Shown here: positions 1 through 9,400 of the stretch, piece by piece
Position numbering within the stretch: position 1 is the stretch's first letter
Layout of the letters: each line of letters begins with the position of its first letter
Source of the DNA: Pseudomonadota bacterium
Lineage (GTDB): Bacteria > Pseudomonadota > Gammaproteobacteria > Xanthomonadales > Xanthomonadaceae
Reading direction: 5' to 3'
DNA length: 38,924 nucleotides
Assembly (NCBI GenBank): GCA_023461075.1
Contig: JAEWNY010000033.1
Coordinates: forward strand, 1-38,924
Notes under the pieces: model-generated
Told to the model about the DNA's origin: nothing
Seen by the model: the letters and a program-made list of their open reading frames with translations, nothing else
Database searches by the model: none
Position numbers and translations under genes: made by a program

Positions 1-2
1 CG

Positions 3-1109
3 TCGGTGTGGAAGGCCAACCTGGCGTATGAGCAGGAACTGGGCTGGCAGGACACCATCTTCTCGATCGAGTTGCTGGCGACCAAGGTCAAGGACGGCAT
101 CTTCTTCGAGCGCCTCGACATCATGAATCCGACCGCCTATGGCCAGGACGGTCGTGCGATCTACTGGAATGCGAATGGCCGCAATCCGGCTAACTTCGAT
201 GCGGCCGGACGTGGCATCACCGATGGGCGCTCTGGAGCATTGGCCAAGGCCAACCGCCCGAGCGACATCGGCGACGTCATGTTGATGCGCAACACTGACA
301 AGGGCAGCACGCAACAGTTGACCGTAGGCGTTATGAAGCCGCTCAAGGAAAACTGGGGCTGGAGCCTGTTCTACACCCGCACCGCCGGCTGGGAAGTGAG
401 CCCGCTGACCAGCTCGCAGAACACCTCGAACTGGAACAACACGCTGATCTTCAACTCCAACGAGGAAGTGGCCTACCGTTCGCGCTACGCGCTGCGTGAT
501 CGAGTCAGCGGCACCTTGGAGTTCAAAAAGGCGTTCTGGGGTGACTACAACACCCGCGTCGGTCTGTTCTACGAAGGCCGTAGCGGCCGGCCGTTCAGCT
601 ACATCTTCTACAACGACGTCAACGGCGACGGCGCGACGACCAACGACCTGTTCTACGTGCCGTCGGCTCCTGGAGATGTCGTGTTCCGAGGCGGTGCTGC
701 AATGGAGCAGGCTTTCTTCCAGTGGCTGGATGCCAATCCGGAACTCGCGCAGTACAAGGGCCAAGTGGCTCCGGCCAACCAGTTCAAGACCGGCTGGGTC
801 AACAGCTTCGACCTGCGCATCGCCCAGGAACTGCCGGGCTTCTGGCGTGGCCACAAGTCGGAGATCGCGCTGGACGTGATGAACATCGGCAACCTGGTCA
901 ACAAGGACTGGGGCCTGATCGACGACTACGGCTTCTTCTCCACCCGTCGCGTGGCCAACTACGCGGGTATCGATCCGGCGACGGGCAAGTATGTCTACAA
1001 CTTCACCGGAACCACGGACAACCCGCAGATCCAGGAGAACAACAACGACAAGGGCAACACGGGTGCCTCGCGCTGGTCGGCGATGTTGAGCTTCAAGTAC
1101 AAGTTCTGA
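3..1109 (+). CDS. TonB-dependent receptor (Oar-like), C-terminal part
   Basis: This is the 3' part of an outer-membrane receptor gene; the frame is open to the left edge, so the start lies outside the window. The visible 368 residues look like the end of a TonB-dependent beta-barrel: alternating polar/aromatic strands, loops rich in Asn, Gly and Asp (for example NDVNGDGATTNDLFYVP), and a last strand ending in FKYKF, the terminal Phe used for outer-membrane assembly. The motif RSGRPFSYIF and the long YNDVNGDG loop resemble Oar-type receptors of xanthomonads, which carry a carboxypeptidase-regulatory-like domain at the N-terminus (not visible here). The substrate cannot be inferred. A rho-independent terminator follows 24 bp after the stop. 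Family assignment is fairly sure; the Oar subtype is from memory of the family. Confidence 0.8.
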   Translation, partial: SVWKANLAYEQELGWQDTIFSIELLATKVKDGIFFERLDIMNPTAYGQDGRAIYWNANGRNPANFDAAGRGITDGRSGALAKANRPSDIGDVMLMRNTDKGSTQQLTVGVMKPLKENWGWSLFYTRTAGWEVSPLTSSQNTSNWNNTLIFNSNEEVAYRSRYALRDRVSGTLEFKKAFWGDYNTRVGLFYEGRSGRPFSYIFYNDVNGDGATTNDLFYVPSAPGDVVFRGGAAMEQAFFQWLDANPELAQYKGQVAPANQFKTGWVNSFDLRIAQELPGFWRGHKSEIALDVMNIGNLVNKDWGLIDDYGFFSTRRVANYAGIDPATGKYVYNFTGTTDNPQIQENNNDKGNTGASRWSAMLSFKYKF

Positions 1110-1132
1110 TCGCGGCGCCATTCGTCAATCGG

Positions 1133-1163
1133 AACGGCCGGGGCAAACCGGCCGTTTCCTTTT
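1133..1163 (+). terminator. Rho-independent terminator after the receptor gene
   Basis: A perfect 9-bp stem (AACGGCCGG / CCGGCCGTT) with a 6-nt loop is followed by TCCTTTT. It lies 24 bp after the receptor stop codon and 40 bp before ppnN, so it separates the two transcription units. Confidence 0.8.
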
Positions 1164-1203
1164 GCAGGTGCCGAAAGCGCAGCGCCTGCGCTAAAGTCGC
1201 CGA

Positions 1204-2610
1204 ATGCAGAACAACAACGAAAACAAGGCCGGCCCGCATGTCGAGGCCACGCTCCCCACCTTCAGTACCAGCATCTATCCGAAGGGCGGGCTGGACGTTC
1301 TTTCGCGCGAGGAAGTCGCCCGCCTGAAGGACGCATCCGCGGGCGGCATGCACGAGCTGCTGCGCCGCTGCGCGTTGGCGGTGCTGACCAGCGGCAGCGC
1401 GTCGGACGACCCGCGCGCCGCGCGCGAGCTATACCCCGATTTCGATATCGAGGTGCTGCAGCAGGACCGCGGCGTGCGCATCGACCTGCATCATGCGCCG
1501 GCAATGGCCTTCGTCGATGGCCGGATCATCCGGGGCGTCGCAGAGTTGCTGTTCGCCACCGTCCGCGACCTGGCCTATGCCGCGATCGAGCTGGGGCCGG
1601 AGTACGCGGAGGAGCTTGAGACGACCTCCGGCATCACCGACGCGGTGTTCCGCGTATTGCGCAATGCGCGGGTGCTGGCGCCGGTCGAGCCCAATCTGGT
1701 GGTGTGCTGGGGCGGGCATTCGATCTCGCGCGATGAATACCTCTACACCAAGGATGTCGGTTACGCGCTAGGCTTGCGCGGCATCGACATCTGCACCGGT
1801 TGCGGTCCGGGTGCGATGAAAGGGCCGATGAAGGGCGCCACGATCGCCCATGCCAAGCAGCGCCAGCGGCGTTCGCGCTATATCGGCATCACCGAGCCGG
1901 GGATCATCGCCGCCGAATCGCCGAACCCGATCGTCAACCCCCTGGTGATCATGCCGGACATCGAGAAACGCCTCGAGGCGTTCGTGCGCATGGCCCACGG
2001 CATCATCGTCTTCCCCGGCGGCGTCGGCACGGCGGAGGAAATCCTCTATCTGCTCGGCCTGCTGCTGCGCGAGGAAAACCGCCACATCGAGTTCCCGCTG
2101 GTGTTCACCGGGCCGGTGTCGGCCGCGCCGTATTTCGAGCAGATCGACAAATTCATCCGCCTGACCCTGGGCGATGAAGCGACGAAGCGCTATCGCATCA
2201 TCACCGGTGATTGCGAGGAAGTCGCCAGGCACATGGCGAAGGGCATCCGCCGCGTGCGCGAGCAGCGCATCGAGTTGAAGGATTCGTTCTACTTCAACTG
2301 GGGGCTGCACGTGCCACTGGAGTTCCAGCAACCGTTCGAGCCGACGCACGAGGCGATGGCCGCGCTCGACCTGCACCACGGACGCAAGCCGCACGAACTC
2401 GCCGCCGATCTGCGTCGCGCGTTCTCGGGCATCGTCGCCGGAAACGTCAAGGAGCCGGGCATGAAGCGTATCGAAGAGTTCGGTCCGTTCGAGATTCACG
2501 GTGCGCCGGACATGATGGCCTCGCTGGATGCCTTGCTGCGCGCGTTCGTCGAACAGCGGCGGATGAAGATCGCCGGCGAATACAAGCCGGTCTACCGGGT
2601 GGTGACCTGA
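1204..2610 (+). CDS. ppnN: Pyrimidine/purine nucleotide 5'-monophosphate nucleosidase PpnN
   Basis: Cytoplasmic LOG-family nucleosidase of 468 aa (E. coli PpnN, formerly YgdH, is 454 aa). PpnN cleaves the N-glycosidic bond of nucleoside monophosphates to give base and ribose 5-phosphate, and in E. coli it is activated by (p)ppGpp. The Rossmann-like core shows the family signatures CWGGHSIS, DICTGCGPGAMKGPMKGA and the LOG motif VFPGGVGTAEE, in the usual order. The long N-terminal and C-terminal extensions that separate PpnN from short LOG proteins are present. The ATG at 1204 was chosen because the N-terminal region (ATLPTFSTSIYPKGGLDVLS) matches family starts; the ribosome-binding site is weak. 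The gene is single, preceded by a terminator and convergent with the kinase gene, whose stop codon touches its own. Confidence 0.93.
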   Translation: MQNNNENKAGPHVEATLPTFSTSIYPKGGLDVLSREEVARLKDASAGGMHELLRRCALAVLTSGSASDDPRAARELYPDFDIEVLQQDRGVRIDLHHAPAMAFVDGRIIRGVAELLFATVRDLAYAAIELGPEYAEELETTSGITDAVFRVLRNARVLAPVEPNLVVCWGGHSISRDEYLYTKDVGYALGLRGIDICTGCGPGAMKGPMKGATIAHAKQRQRRSRYIGITEPGIIAAESPNPIVNPLVIMPDIEKRLEAFVRMAHGIIVFPGGVGTAEEILYLLGLLLREENRHIEFPLVFTGPVSAAPYFEQIDKFIRLTLGDEATKRYRIITGDCEEVARHMAKGIRRVREQRIELKDSFYFNWGLHVPLEFQQPFEPTHEAMAALDLHHGRKPHELAADLRRAFSGIVAGNVKEPGMKRIEEFGPFEIHGAPDMMASLDALLRAFVEQRRMKIAGEYKPVYRVVT

Positions 2611-3645
2611 TCAGGTGGATCTCGCCGGCCCCGCCGGCAGGATGATTTCCGCGACGAATTCGCCATCCTCAACGCGCGTCTGCAGGCGTCCCTCACCCTG
2701 GGTCAGCGCCTCGACTCGTGCACGCGTCGAAGCCAGGCCGATCCGGTGGCCTTGCTCGGCATCCCGATCGCGCGATGGCAAGCGGTTGCTCACGATGACG
2801 TGGACCGTCCCCGGCTTGGATAGGACGGAAATGACCACGGTTGTGGGCGCCGCGCCGGGCTCGGCGCCATGGTGGACGGCATTTTCGACCAACGTCTGCA
2901 GGGCCAGAGACGGTAACGGGACATCCGGAAGCACGGTGGGCAGTTGCCATCGCACTCGCAACCTGTCGTCGAAACGCAGCAATTCGATGTCGAGATATCG
3001 TTTTGCGAACTCGAGCTCCTCCTCGAGCGGAATGCTTTCCCGGTCGGACAAGGCGGCCCTGAAAAGGTCGGAGAGGTCCAGAAGAAGGCTTTCGGCCTTG
3101 GCGGGTTGCGCATGTAGCAGGGCCGTGGCCGTGTTGAGCGTGTTGAAGAGGAAGTGGGGGTTCACGCGCGCCCGAAGTGCATCCAGTTCTGCCTGTTTGG
3201 CACGGATCGCCATCTGCCTGGACCGCCAATGCGCATGGAATACCGCCAAGCCAATCACCCCGCTGGTGATGGCGATGGATGTGGCAAGGCGCAGATCGAA
3301 ATACGCCCCGGTTCTTTCGTCCAACAGCGAGCCATAGGCCAATCCGATGATCACGTTCGTGACCATCGCACAGGCGACCAGCAGCACAATGACGACATTG
3401 CCTATCTGAAGGGGACTCAGGGCATGGATGGCGCGGCGGAGCACGTACAACAGGCTGAGGGTCGTCAGCAGGACCCACTGGACGAAAAACGACAGGAAGG
3501 CGAAATAAGCTCCTCGACTCACCTGGTCGGCGGCTGGTGACAGCGCCAGCAGCAGCGCCAGGCCTTCGCCGGATGCAACCATCCACAGGATCGACCTGGG
3601 GCGCCACATCATTTCGAGAGGGGATTCACGACCTTGATCTTTCAT
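2611..3645 (-). CDS. LytS/AlgZ(FimS)-type membrane sensor histidine kinase
   Basis: A 344-aa membrane sensor kinase. Residues 1-140 hold about four hydrophobic segments with no large periplasmic domain. The His_kinase domain starts near residue 155, with phospho-acceptor H164 in NPHFLFNTLN, and the N-box LVENAVHHG lies near residue 250 in a short HATPase domain. This H-box (N-P-H-F-L-F-N) marks the LytS/YehU/AlgZ class, which normally works with LytTR-type response regulators. No regulator gene is adjacent: the 3' neighbour is convergent ppnN and the 5' neighbour is the divergent minor-pilin operon. In Pseudomonas, AlgZ/FimS with AlgR controls fimU-pilVWXY1Y2E, so control of the neighbouring pilus genes is a reasonable inference. 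The start ATG at 3645 follows AAGGAGC. The length is close to that of AlgZ. Confidence 0.88.
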   Translation of the reverse strand: MKDQGRESPLEMMWRPRSILWMVASGEGLALLLALSPAADQVSRGAYFAFLSFFVQWVLLTTLSLLYVLRRAIHALSPLQIGNVVIVLLVACAMVTNVIIGLAYGSLLDERTGAYFDLRLATSIAITSGVIGLAVFHAHWRSRQMAIRAKQAELDALRARVNPHFLFNTLNTATALLHAQPAKAESLLLDLSDLFRAALSDRESIPLEEELEFAKRYLDIELLRFDDRLRVRWQLPTVLPDVPLPSLALQTLVENAVHHGAEPGAAPTTVVISVLSKPGTVHVIVSNRLPSRDRDAEQGHRIGLASTRARVEALTQGEGRLQTRVEDGEFVAEIILPAGPARST

Positions 3646-3768
3646 GGGCTCCTTCCGGATACGGTCGCTGGGACCGTCCGTCCGTCAATCCTTGCCGTTC
3701 GGCGCCGTGGCAGGGCTTGGTTCGACCAAGTGTGCAGAATGACGCCAGTCTGGGGAAGGGGTTTCTCA
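3646..3768. promoter_or_regulatory. Divergent kinase/minor-pilin control region with AlgR-like repeats
   Basis: This 123-bp intergenic stretch must hold the promoters of both the kinase gene and the pilus operon. It contains overlapping CCGTCCGTC words (3674-3682, 3678-3686) and CCGTTCGGC (3695-3703), each one mismatch from the AlgR box CCGTTCGTC known in Pseudomonas. It also has an inverted repeat ACGGTC-5nt-GACCGT (3661-3677) and CTTGGT-TCG-ACCAAG (3716-3730). The sequence words are seen directly; binding by an AlgR/LytTR regulator is inference. Confidence 0.4.
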
Positions 3769-4272
3769 ATGCCGCCACGCGGATTCACTTTGATCGAACT
3801 GATGGTGGCGCTGGCGGTGGTTGCCGTGCTGGCGACGATCGCGTACCCAAGTTTCACCCAGGTTATCCGCTCCAACCGGGTAGCCACGGCTGCCAACGAA
3901 TTGGTGGCTTCGGTGGCGCTCGCACGCCACACAGCGATACGCAATACGCACGGTGCGGGCGTATGCGCGAGCGCCAATGGAACCTCGTGCGGTAGCAATT
4001 GGAGCCGCGGATTCCTGATCTGGGAGGACATCGACGGCGACTCAACGCTGGATGGTGGCGAATTGGTTTTGCGTTTCGTCCAAGGTCCCGCCCAGATGCA
4101 GCTGACAGGTACGGCCAATCGGTTCGCCTTCGACCGTAGGGGAAGGCTCAAGAATGCCACCAACGTGACTTTCGGCCTCCAGCCCTCGGAATGCGGAGGT
4201 CAGGAATTGCGTCGCACCTTTGTAATCAACGCAAGCGGTCAAATGCGAACCACGAGGGGGGCGTGCTTGTGA
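3769..4272 (+). CDS. fimT: Type IV minor pilin, FimT/FimU (GspH) family
   Basis: First gene of the minor-pilin operon, 167 aa. It has a class III prepilin leader: a short MPPRG leader cut by PilD after Gly5, then FTLIELMVALAVVAVLATIA with Glu at +5, the transmembrane helix that packs in the pilus core. The C-terminal region is GspH-like (RNTHGAGVCASANG, FDRRGR, INASGQMRT), as in FimT/FimU pseudopilins that prime pilus assembly and help bind DNA during uptake. I chose ATG 3769 because it gives a normal short leader behind GGGGAAGGGG; an upstream ATG at 3739 would add ten residues. The stop overlaps the pilV start by one base (TGATG), so translation is probably coupled. Confidence 0.9.
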   Translation: MPPRGFTLIELMVALAVVAVLATIAYPSFTQVIRSNRVATAANELVASVALARHTAIRNTHGAGVCASANGTSCGSNWSRGFLIWEDIDGDSTLDGGELVLRFVQGPAQMQLTGTANRFAFDRRGRLKNATNVTFGLQPSECGGQELRRTFVINASGQMRTTRGACL

Positions 4273-4733
4273 TGCAGCGTTCGGCAAGACTCCATCGGGA
4301 GCAGTCCGGGTTCACACTGATCGAAGTCCTGATCACCATCCTCGTGTTGGCGTTCGGCCTGCTCGGCTACGCGATGCTGCAGACCATGAACATCCGCTTC
4401 ACGCAGAGCGCCAACTACCGCACGCAGGTGACCAACCTGTCATCCGAGATGATCGATCAGATGCGCGCCAATCGCATCCTCGCCAATTCTTATCTTGGCA
4501 GCTATACCGCAAGCTCCAGCGACGAAGTCTGCCAGCCCAGCATGGGGTCATCGGTGACTCCCGACAACTTCAAGACGTCCTGGAGCTGCAGGCTTGGCAA
4601 GACCTTGGGCAACGATGCCACCGCCACCGTTGGCAGAGCGGGGAACGTCGTCACGGTCAACCTCAGTTGGGGTGATGAGCGGTGGACGGTTGGCGGAGGT
4701 CCGCTTACTTTCACGACGAGGACCGAACTGTGA
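4272..4733 (+). CDS. pilV: Type IV pilus minor pilin PilV
   Basis: A 153-aa prepilin with leader MQRSARLHREQSG, cut before FTLIEVLITILVLAFGLLGY. The motif VLAFGLLGYAMLQ after the leader is typical of PilV. PilV, PilW and PilX join PilY1 in the priming complex at the pilus tip. A short globular domain with two cysteines (EVCQPS, WSCRLG) follows. The ATG shares a base with the fimT stop, and the next gene starts at a GTG overlapping this gene's TGA (GTGA, 4730-4733). This tight packing argues for one transcript and coupled translation. An alternative GTG at 4263 or 4269 cannot be excluded. Confidence 0.9.
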   Translation: MQRSARLHREQSGFTLIEVLITILVLAFGLLGYAMLQTMNIRFTQSANYRTQVTNLSSEMIDQMRANRILANSYLGSYTASSSDEVCQPSMGSSVTPDNFKTSWSCRLGKTLGNDATATVGRAGNVVTVNLSWGDERWTVGGGPLTFTTRTEL

Positions 4734-5908
4734 TTTTTCCTGGAAGCCGTTCGCGTCAGACGGGCCTCTCATTGATCGAGCTCATGATCGCACTGCTGAT
4801 CGGGAGCATCCTTCTGATCGGAGTGATGCAGATATTTGCCAGCTCCCGTGAGGGTTACAGGCTGTCGGAAGGGTTGTCGCGAACCCAGGAAAACGCCCGC
4901 TTCGCCATGGATATGCTTCAGAGAGACATCCGTATGGCGGGACACTTCGGCTGTGTCAACGACCAGTCCCTCATGCTGTCCAGGGGCGCGGAATCGACGT
5001 TCGGTGCTGCATCCGAGCCGCTCAACTTTAATGTGTCCATACAAGCGTTCGATGCGGCAGACACCGCCCCTGGCGACACACTGGCGCTCCCGGATGCGCC
5101 AACCGCAGGCGGTGGGTCCTACTTCCCCAGTTTGCCCGCCAACCTGGAGGCAGATACACGGGCACGGCGAATCCCCGGCAGCGATATCCTGGTATTGCGT
5201 TTCCTGACGCCGGATGGGGTTCCGGTCACCGCAGTTGGCGGCACGCCCGCCGCACCGATCTTCCAGTTCCAGCCGGGCCGTTGGGATGTCCTCCGGGGCG
5301 ACCTCACCAACCCTGGTCTTTTCGGCGTGAGCGACTGTATCCACGCGAGCACCTTCCAGGCGAGGGGGGCCGCTGGTGGTACCGGTACGGTAAGGATGGG
5401 GGTTGCGCCAAACAATGCCGCTGCGACGCTCGGCTTCACCTACGCTGCCGGCCAGACCATGCTGTACCGGGCCGAGTCGCTTGCCTATTTCATCGGAAGG
5501 AATGATGCAGGCCGTCCGGGCCTGTATCGCTTGCGTTATCTGGCGACGCCAAATGGCGCATTGACGCGCGATGTGGCTGAAGTCGTGGAAGGCATCGAGA
5601 ACATGCAGTTCATCTTTGGGCAGGATCGCATCATCGATGCAACGAAGCCGCCCAGCGGTTTCATCGACCGACAACTGACTGCCGGTCAGATCGACACGGG
5701 CGTCGCCGGGGCGAATGCCAATGGATGGCGAAGGGTCGGCGCGGTGCAGATCGGGTTACTGGCCGTAAGCCCAGATCGCTCGGCAGCGACACAGGCAACC
5801 AACCCGCTCGGCGCCTTGGGCGTGACGTATACGCCTCCCTTGGACGCGCGCTACCGCGCGGTCTATCAAACCACTGTCGCTCTGCGCAACCGCCTTTACG
5901 GAAACTGA
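4730..5908 (+). CDS. pilW: Type IV pilus minor pilin PilW
   Basis: A 392-aa PilW-family minor pilin. The leader VIFPGSRSRQTG precedes LSLIELMIALLIGSILLIGV, with Glu at +5. PilW is the largest of the minor pilins and bridges PilV/PilX to PilY1 in the initiation complex. The region ENARFAMDMLQRDIRMAGHFGC is the strongly conserved PilW signature, and the large C-terminal globular domain is complete to LRNRLYGN. The start is a GTG whose last two bases lie in the pilV stop codon; the upstream in-frame ATG at 4682 would sit deep inside pilV and spoil the leader. PilX begins two bases after the stop. Confidence 0.92.
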   Translation: MIFPGSRSRQTGLSLIELMIALLIGSILLIGVMQIFASSREGYRLSEGLSRTQENARFAMDMLQRDIRMAGHFGCVNDQSLMLSRGAESTFGAASEPLNFNVSIQAFDAADTAPGDTLALPDAPTAGGGSYFPSLPANLEADTRARRIPGSDILVLRFLTPDGVPVTAVGGTPAAPIFQFQPGRWDVLRGDLTNPGLFGVSDCIHASTFQARGAAGGTGTVRMGVAPNNAAATLGFTYAAGQTMLYRAESLAYFIGRNDAGRPGLYRLRYLATPNGALTRDVAEVVEGIENMQFIFGQDRIIDATKPPSGFIDRQLTAGQIDTGVAGANANGWRRVGAVQIGLLAVSPDRSAATQATNPLGALGVTYTPPLDARYRAVYQTTVALRNRLYGN

Positions 5909-5910
5909 CC

Positions 5911-6408
5911 ATGGAAGCCAGGAAAACGCCGGGGCGCCACATCCATGCGCCGCAGACGCAAGCCCAGACCGGCGCGGCTCTTTATGTCGCCTTGATCATG
6001 CTGTTGGTGTTGGCGCTGATCGGACTGGTGGGCCTGCGGGTGTCAGGTATGCAGGAGCGCATGGCGGCCAACTTCCTGCAGACGAATCGGGCGTTCCAGA
6101 ACGCAGAAGGCGCGGTGCGTCGCAGGGAGCGCGATATCAGCGCTCAGATCCAGTCGATTGGCAAGTTCACTTCGCAACAGGAGGCATGTTCTCCCTCGTT
6201 CGATCCGAGCAGCTGGGCCAAGGCAGTGACGGCATCGGAAGCCGCTTATGTCCGCCGAATCGATAAGTGCTTTGCCGCATCAAGTCGTCGCGTTGGCAAC
6301 AAGCTCAACGAGGAAACCGGGAACATCTACCAGATCAGCACCTTCTCCAGTAACGATGTCGCCAACCCCAGTGCTTATGCCGCGTTGGACACCATCTATA
6401 TTCCCTGA
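5911..6408 (+). CDS. pilX: Type IV pilus assembly protein PilX
   Basis: A 165-aa PilX-type protein. The prepilin-like N-terminus has a hydrophilic leader ending QAQTG, then AALYVALIMLLVLALIGLVG. It lacks the usual Glu at +5, as many PilX proteins do. The stretch GMQERMAANFLQTNRAFQNAE is the PilX N-terminal signature. PilX caps the minor-pilin complex and helps anchor PilY1. The ATG at 5911 lies two bases after the pilW stop, and pilY1 starts seven bases after its own stop. The sequence RRRERDI after the helix departs a little from the usual family but does not break the frame. Confidence 0.88.
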   Translation: MEARKTPGRHIHAPQTQAQTGAALYVALIMLLVLALIGLVGLRVSGMQERMAANFLQTNRAFQNAEGAVRRRERDISAQIQSIGKFTSQQEACSPSFDPSSWAKAVTASEAAYVRRIDKCFAASSRRVGNKLNEETGNIYQISTFSSNDVANPSAYAALDTIYIP

Positions 6409-6415
6409 GAACGAC

Positions 6416-9400
6416 ATGCACACCGCCAAGATAACGCGCGTACTCCTTACGGCACTCATCATCGGGCTCGCGGTCAGCCGGTCGGGCTCGATCACTGCGG
6501 GCCTGACGGACTACGGCCTCTCGCAGACGCCACTGTTCGTCGGAAACCGGGTGGCACCCCTGCTGATGATGGTGATGTCGCGCGACGAATCGCTGTTCAA
6601 GAAAGCGTACTCGGATTATTCGGATCTGAACGAGGATGGCGTGCTTGATGTCACCTACAACAACGGGTTTGATTATTCGGGCTACTTCGACTCAGCGCTT
6701 TGCTACGACTATGCGGGTGGCCAGTTCACGGCAAGTGCAGAAGCTGCCAAGGATGCCAATGGCAATACCACGCACCGGTGTTCGAGCAAATGGAGCGGAA
6801 ACTTCCTTAACTGGGTGACGATGTCGCGCTTGGACGTGCTGCGGTGGGTGCTGTTCGGGGGATTGCGCTCCACCGACAGCACCACCAATACCGTGCTGGA
6901 ACGCGCTCACATTCCCAACGACCTGCATGCCTGGAGCAAGGTGTACAGCGGCTCGGACATCGGTGACTTCACGCCGTTATCGGGCACCCAGAGCTTCTGC
7001 AATGCCTCCTTCGGCGTGAACGGTTTGCCGGTCATGCAGGTGGCCGGCGGTGACTGGTCGGAATGGGCCGCCACGTCCACCAGCCAATGCGGGACCGGCG
7101 GCGGCAACCGGCCTTCGACCACCAGCAACTTTACTGTTCGCGTTCGGGTCTGCGCCAATCCATCTCCGGAGTTGCGGGAATCCTTCTGCTCGCAGTACGC
7201 CGGGAGCGGAACGCCTATCTTCAAGCCGGCGGGCCTGCTGCAGGAATACGGCGAAAGCAGGAAGCTGCGCTTCGGCCTCATCAGTGGCAGCTACAACAAG
7301 CCACGTAGCGGCGGAGTGCTGCGCAAGAACATCGGTAACGTGACCGGCAACGGTGCCACACCCGGCGTATGTGCTGCGGGAGACGAGATCAATTTGGCCA
7401 CGGGCCAATTCTGCAACCAGACGGATGGAGCCGAGGGCATCATCAATACAGTCAGCCGCTTCAAGCTGACCCAGTGGTCAGGATCGGTGTGGAACGACTG
7501 CTCGAACTGGGGTCTGTTGAACCGCCAGGGGCAAACCGGGGGCAATGGCAACCTCAACAATCCCGGAACCGGTGGGCAGGCGTGCTCCGGATGGGGTAAT
7601 CCGATCTCGGAGATGTACGCGGAAGCACTGCGTTACATCACTGGCGAGTCCAACCCCACCGCTGCCTACATCGGTAGCGGTGATCTGACCGGATTGCCCT
7701 CGGGGTTGACCTGGCTCGACCCGTATCGTCCAGTCGATCAGGGCGGCAACAGCGAGTGTGCAGCCTGCAATATCTTGGTTCTGTCTTCCGGCATGAATGC
7801 ATTCGATGGCGATGAATTGCCCAGCGTCGCGGCAGGCATCGGAAACGGCGAGCTTGCCACTGCGGCCGTCAGCTCCAACGAGGGGGTCGGGGGCGGCAAT
7901 CTCTACTCTGTCGGACGCGTCGTGGGAGGCATTGCGGATCTTGCAGTGGGCGTATCCGCGAATACTCATGAAGACATCTGTTCGGCGAAGGGTGTCGCCG
8001 ACCTCTCCAAGGTGCGGGGCATCTGCCCGGACGTGCCTTCGCTCGAAGGCAGCTACATGGTGGCCGGTATGGCGCACAGGGCGAATACCGTGGATTTGAG
8101 GCCGGACGTGACGCGCGTCCAAACCGCGAAGACCTTTGCCGTGACCATGGCCGACAGCTTGCCGAAATTCGAGATCCCGGTTGGCGGCGGCCTGATCACC
8201 CTGGCGCCGCTCTGCCAGGCTAATGGCAGCGGTTCCGCCGCGATCAACAATGCCGATGGAACCCCGGCCGCCGGCTGGCGAACCTGCTTCCTCGGTGCCG
8301 TAAACGTCGGCAGCAAGCGCGCGAGCGTCGCGCCCAATCACGTTTACGGCCGGCCGCTGAGCTATAGCGGTGGACTCAACACCGCGGGCAGCTATTCCCT
8401 GGTCTGGGAAGACTCACTTTGGGGCAATGACAACGACAACGACGTTGTCGCGATGCTGTCTTACTGCGTCGGCGCAGAGTGCGGGGCCGACACCAATGCT
8501 GCCAACAATTCGGCTTATAGCGGTTACGACATCTGCTGGCGTTCAGACTCGCCGGTATGCTCGGGTACCGGACGACCCGCCATAGGCGCCAACGAAGTTC
8601 TGGTCCGGATAGAGAACCTATCCGCGTATGCAGGCAATGCCATGCTGACGGGCTTCAGCGTCTTCGGCTCGAACGCGGACGGCGTCTACCGGGCCGCTCG
8701 CCGGCCAGGCGGCAGCGACGGGTCTATCCTGACCGGCACAGCTGAGCCCGCTGCCACCTGGGATAAACCCAAGGTGATCAAGTTCAGCCGTGGGACGACT
8801 CAAGTGGGACAGTTGCAGACGCCACTCTGGTACGCCGCCAAGTACGGTGGATTCAAGGACAGCAACGCCAACGGTCAACCGGACAACGGCGTGGGTGAGT
8901 GGGACAGCAAGAAAGCCGGGGAGCCCGACAACTACTTCTTTGCACGCAATCCGACGAAGCTCAAGGATGCGTTGAGGGAAATATTCGCCGCTGCGGCCGG
9001 AAGCGGCGGGCCCACCGCTGGCGGCGGTGCGGGTGCACGCATTTCCAGCGGGTCGCTCACGATCGAGGCCGGCTTCAACGTCCCTCAGGACAGCAATGAC
9101 TGGACGGGGTTCTTGCGAGCACTCCGGGTCAACGCGGACGGTTCCGCAGGTGGCGTGCTGTGGAACGCCGAATCCCAGATCCCTGCACCGGGTGCTCGGA
9201 AACTCTGGTTCACGACCGCTGTCACGCAGCATGATCGTGACGGCAGCGTCGACTCCCCGGCTACCATCGCGGCGTTCGAGGACGCCAACGTCCCAAATGT
9301 AGCCACGCTCGGTCTGAATCCCGGTAGCCTGCCGCCATGGATGGCGGGATATTCGAAGGCCGACCTGATCAGCTACCTCAGAGGGAACGCGGTCGCCGGC

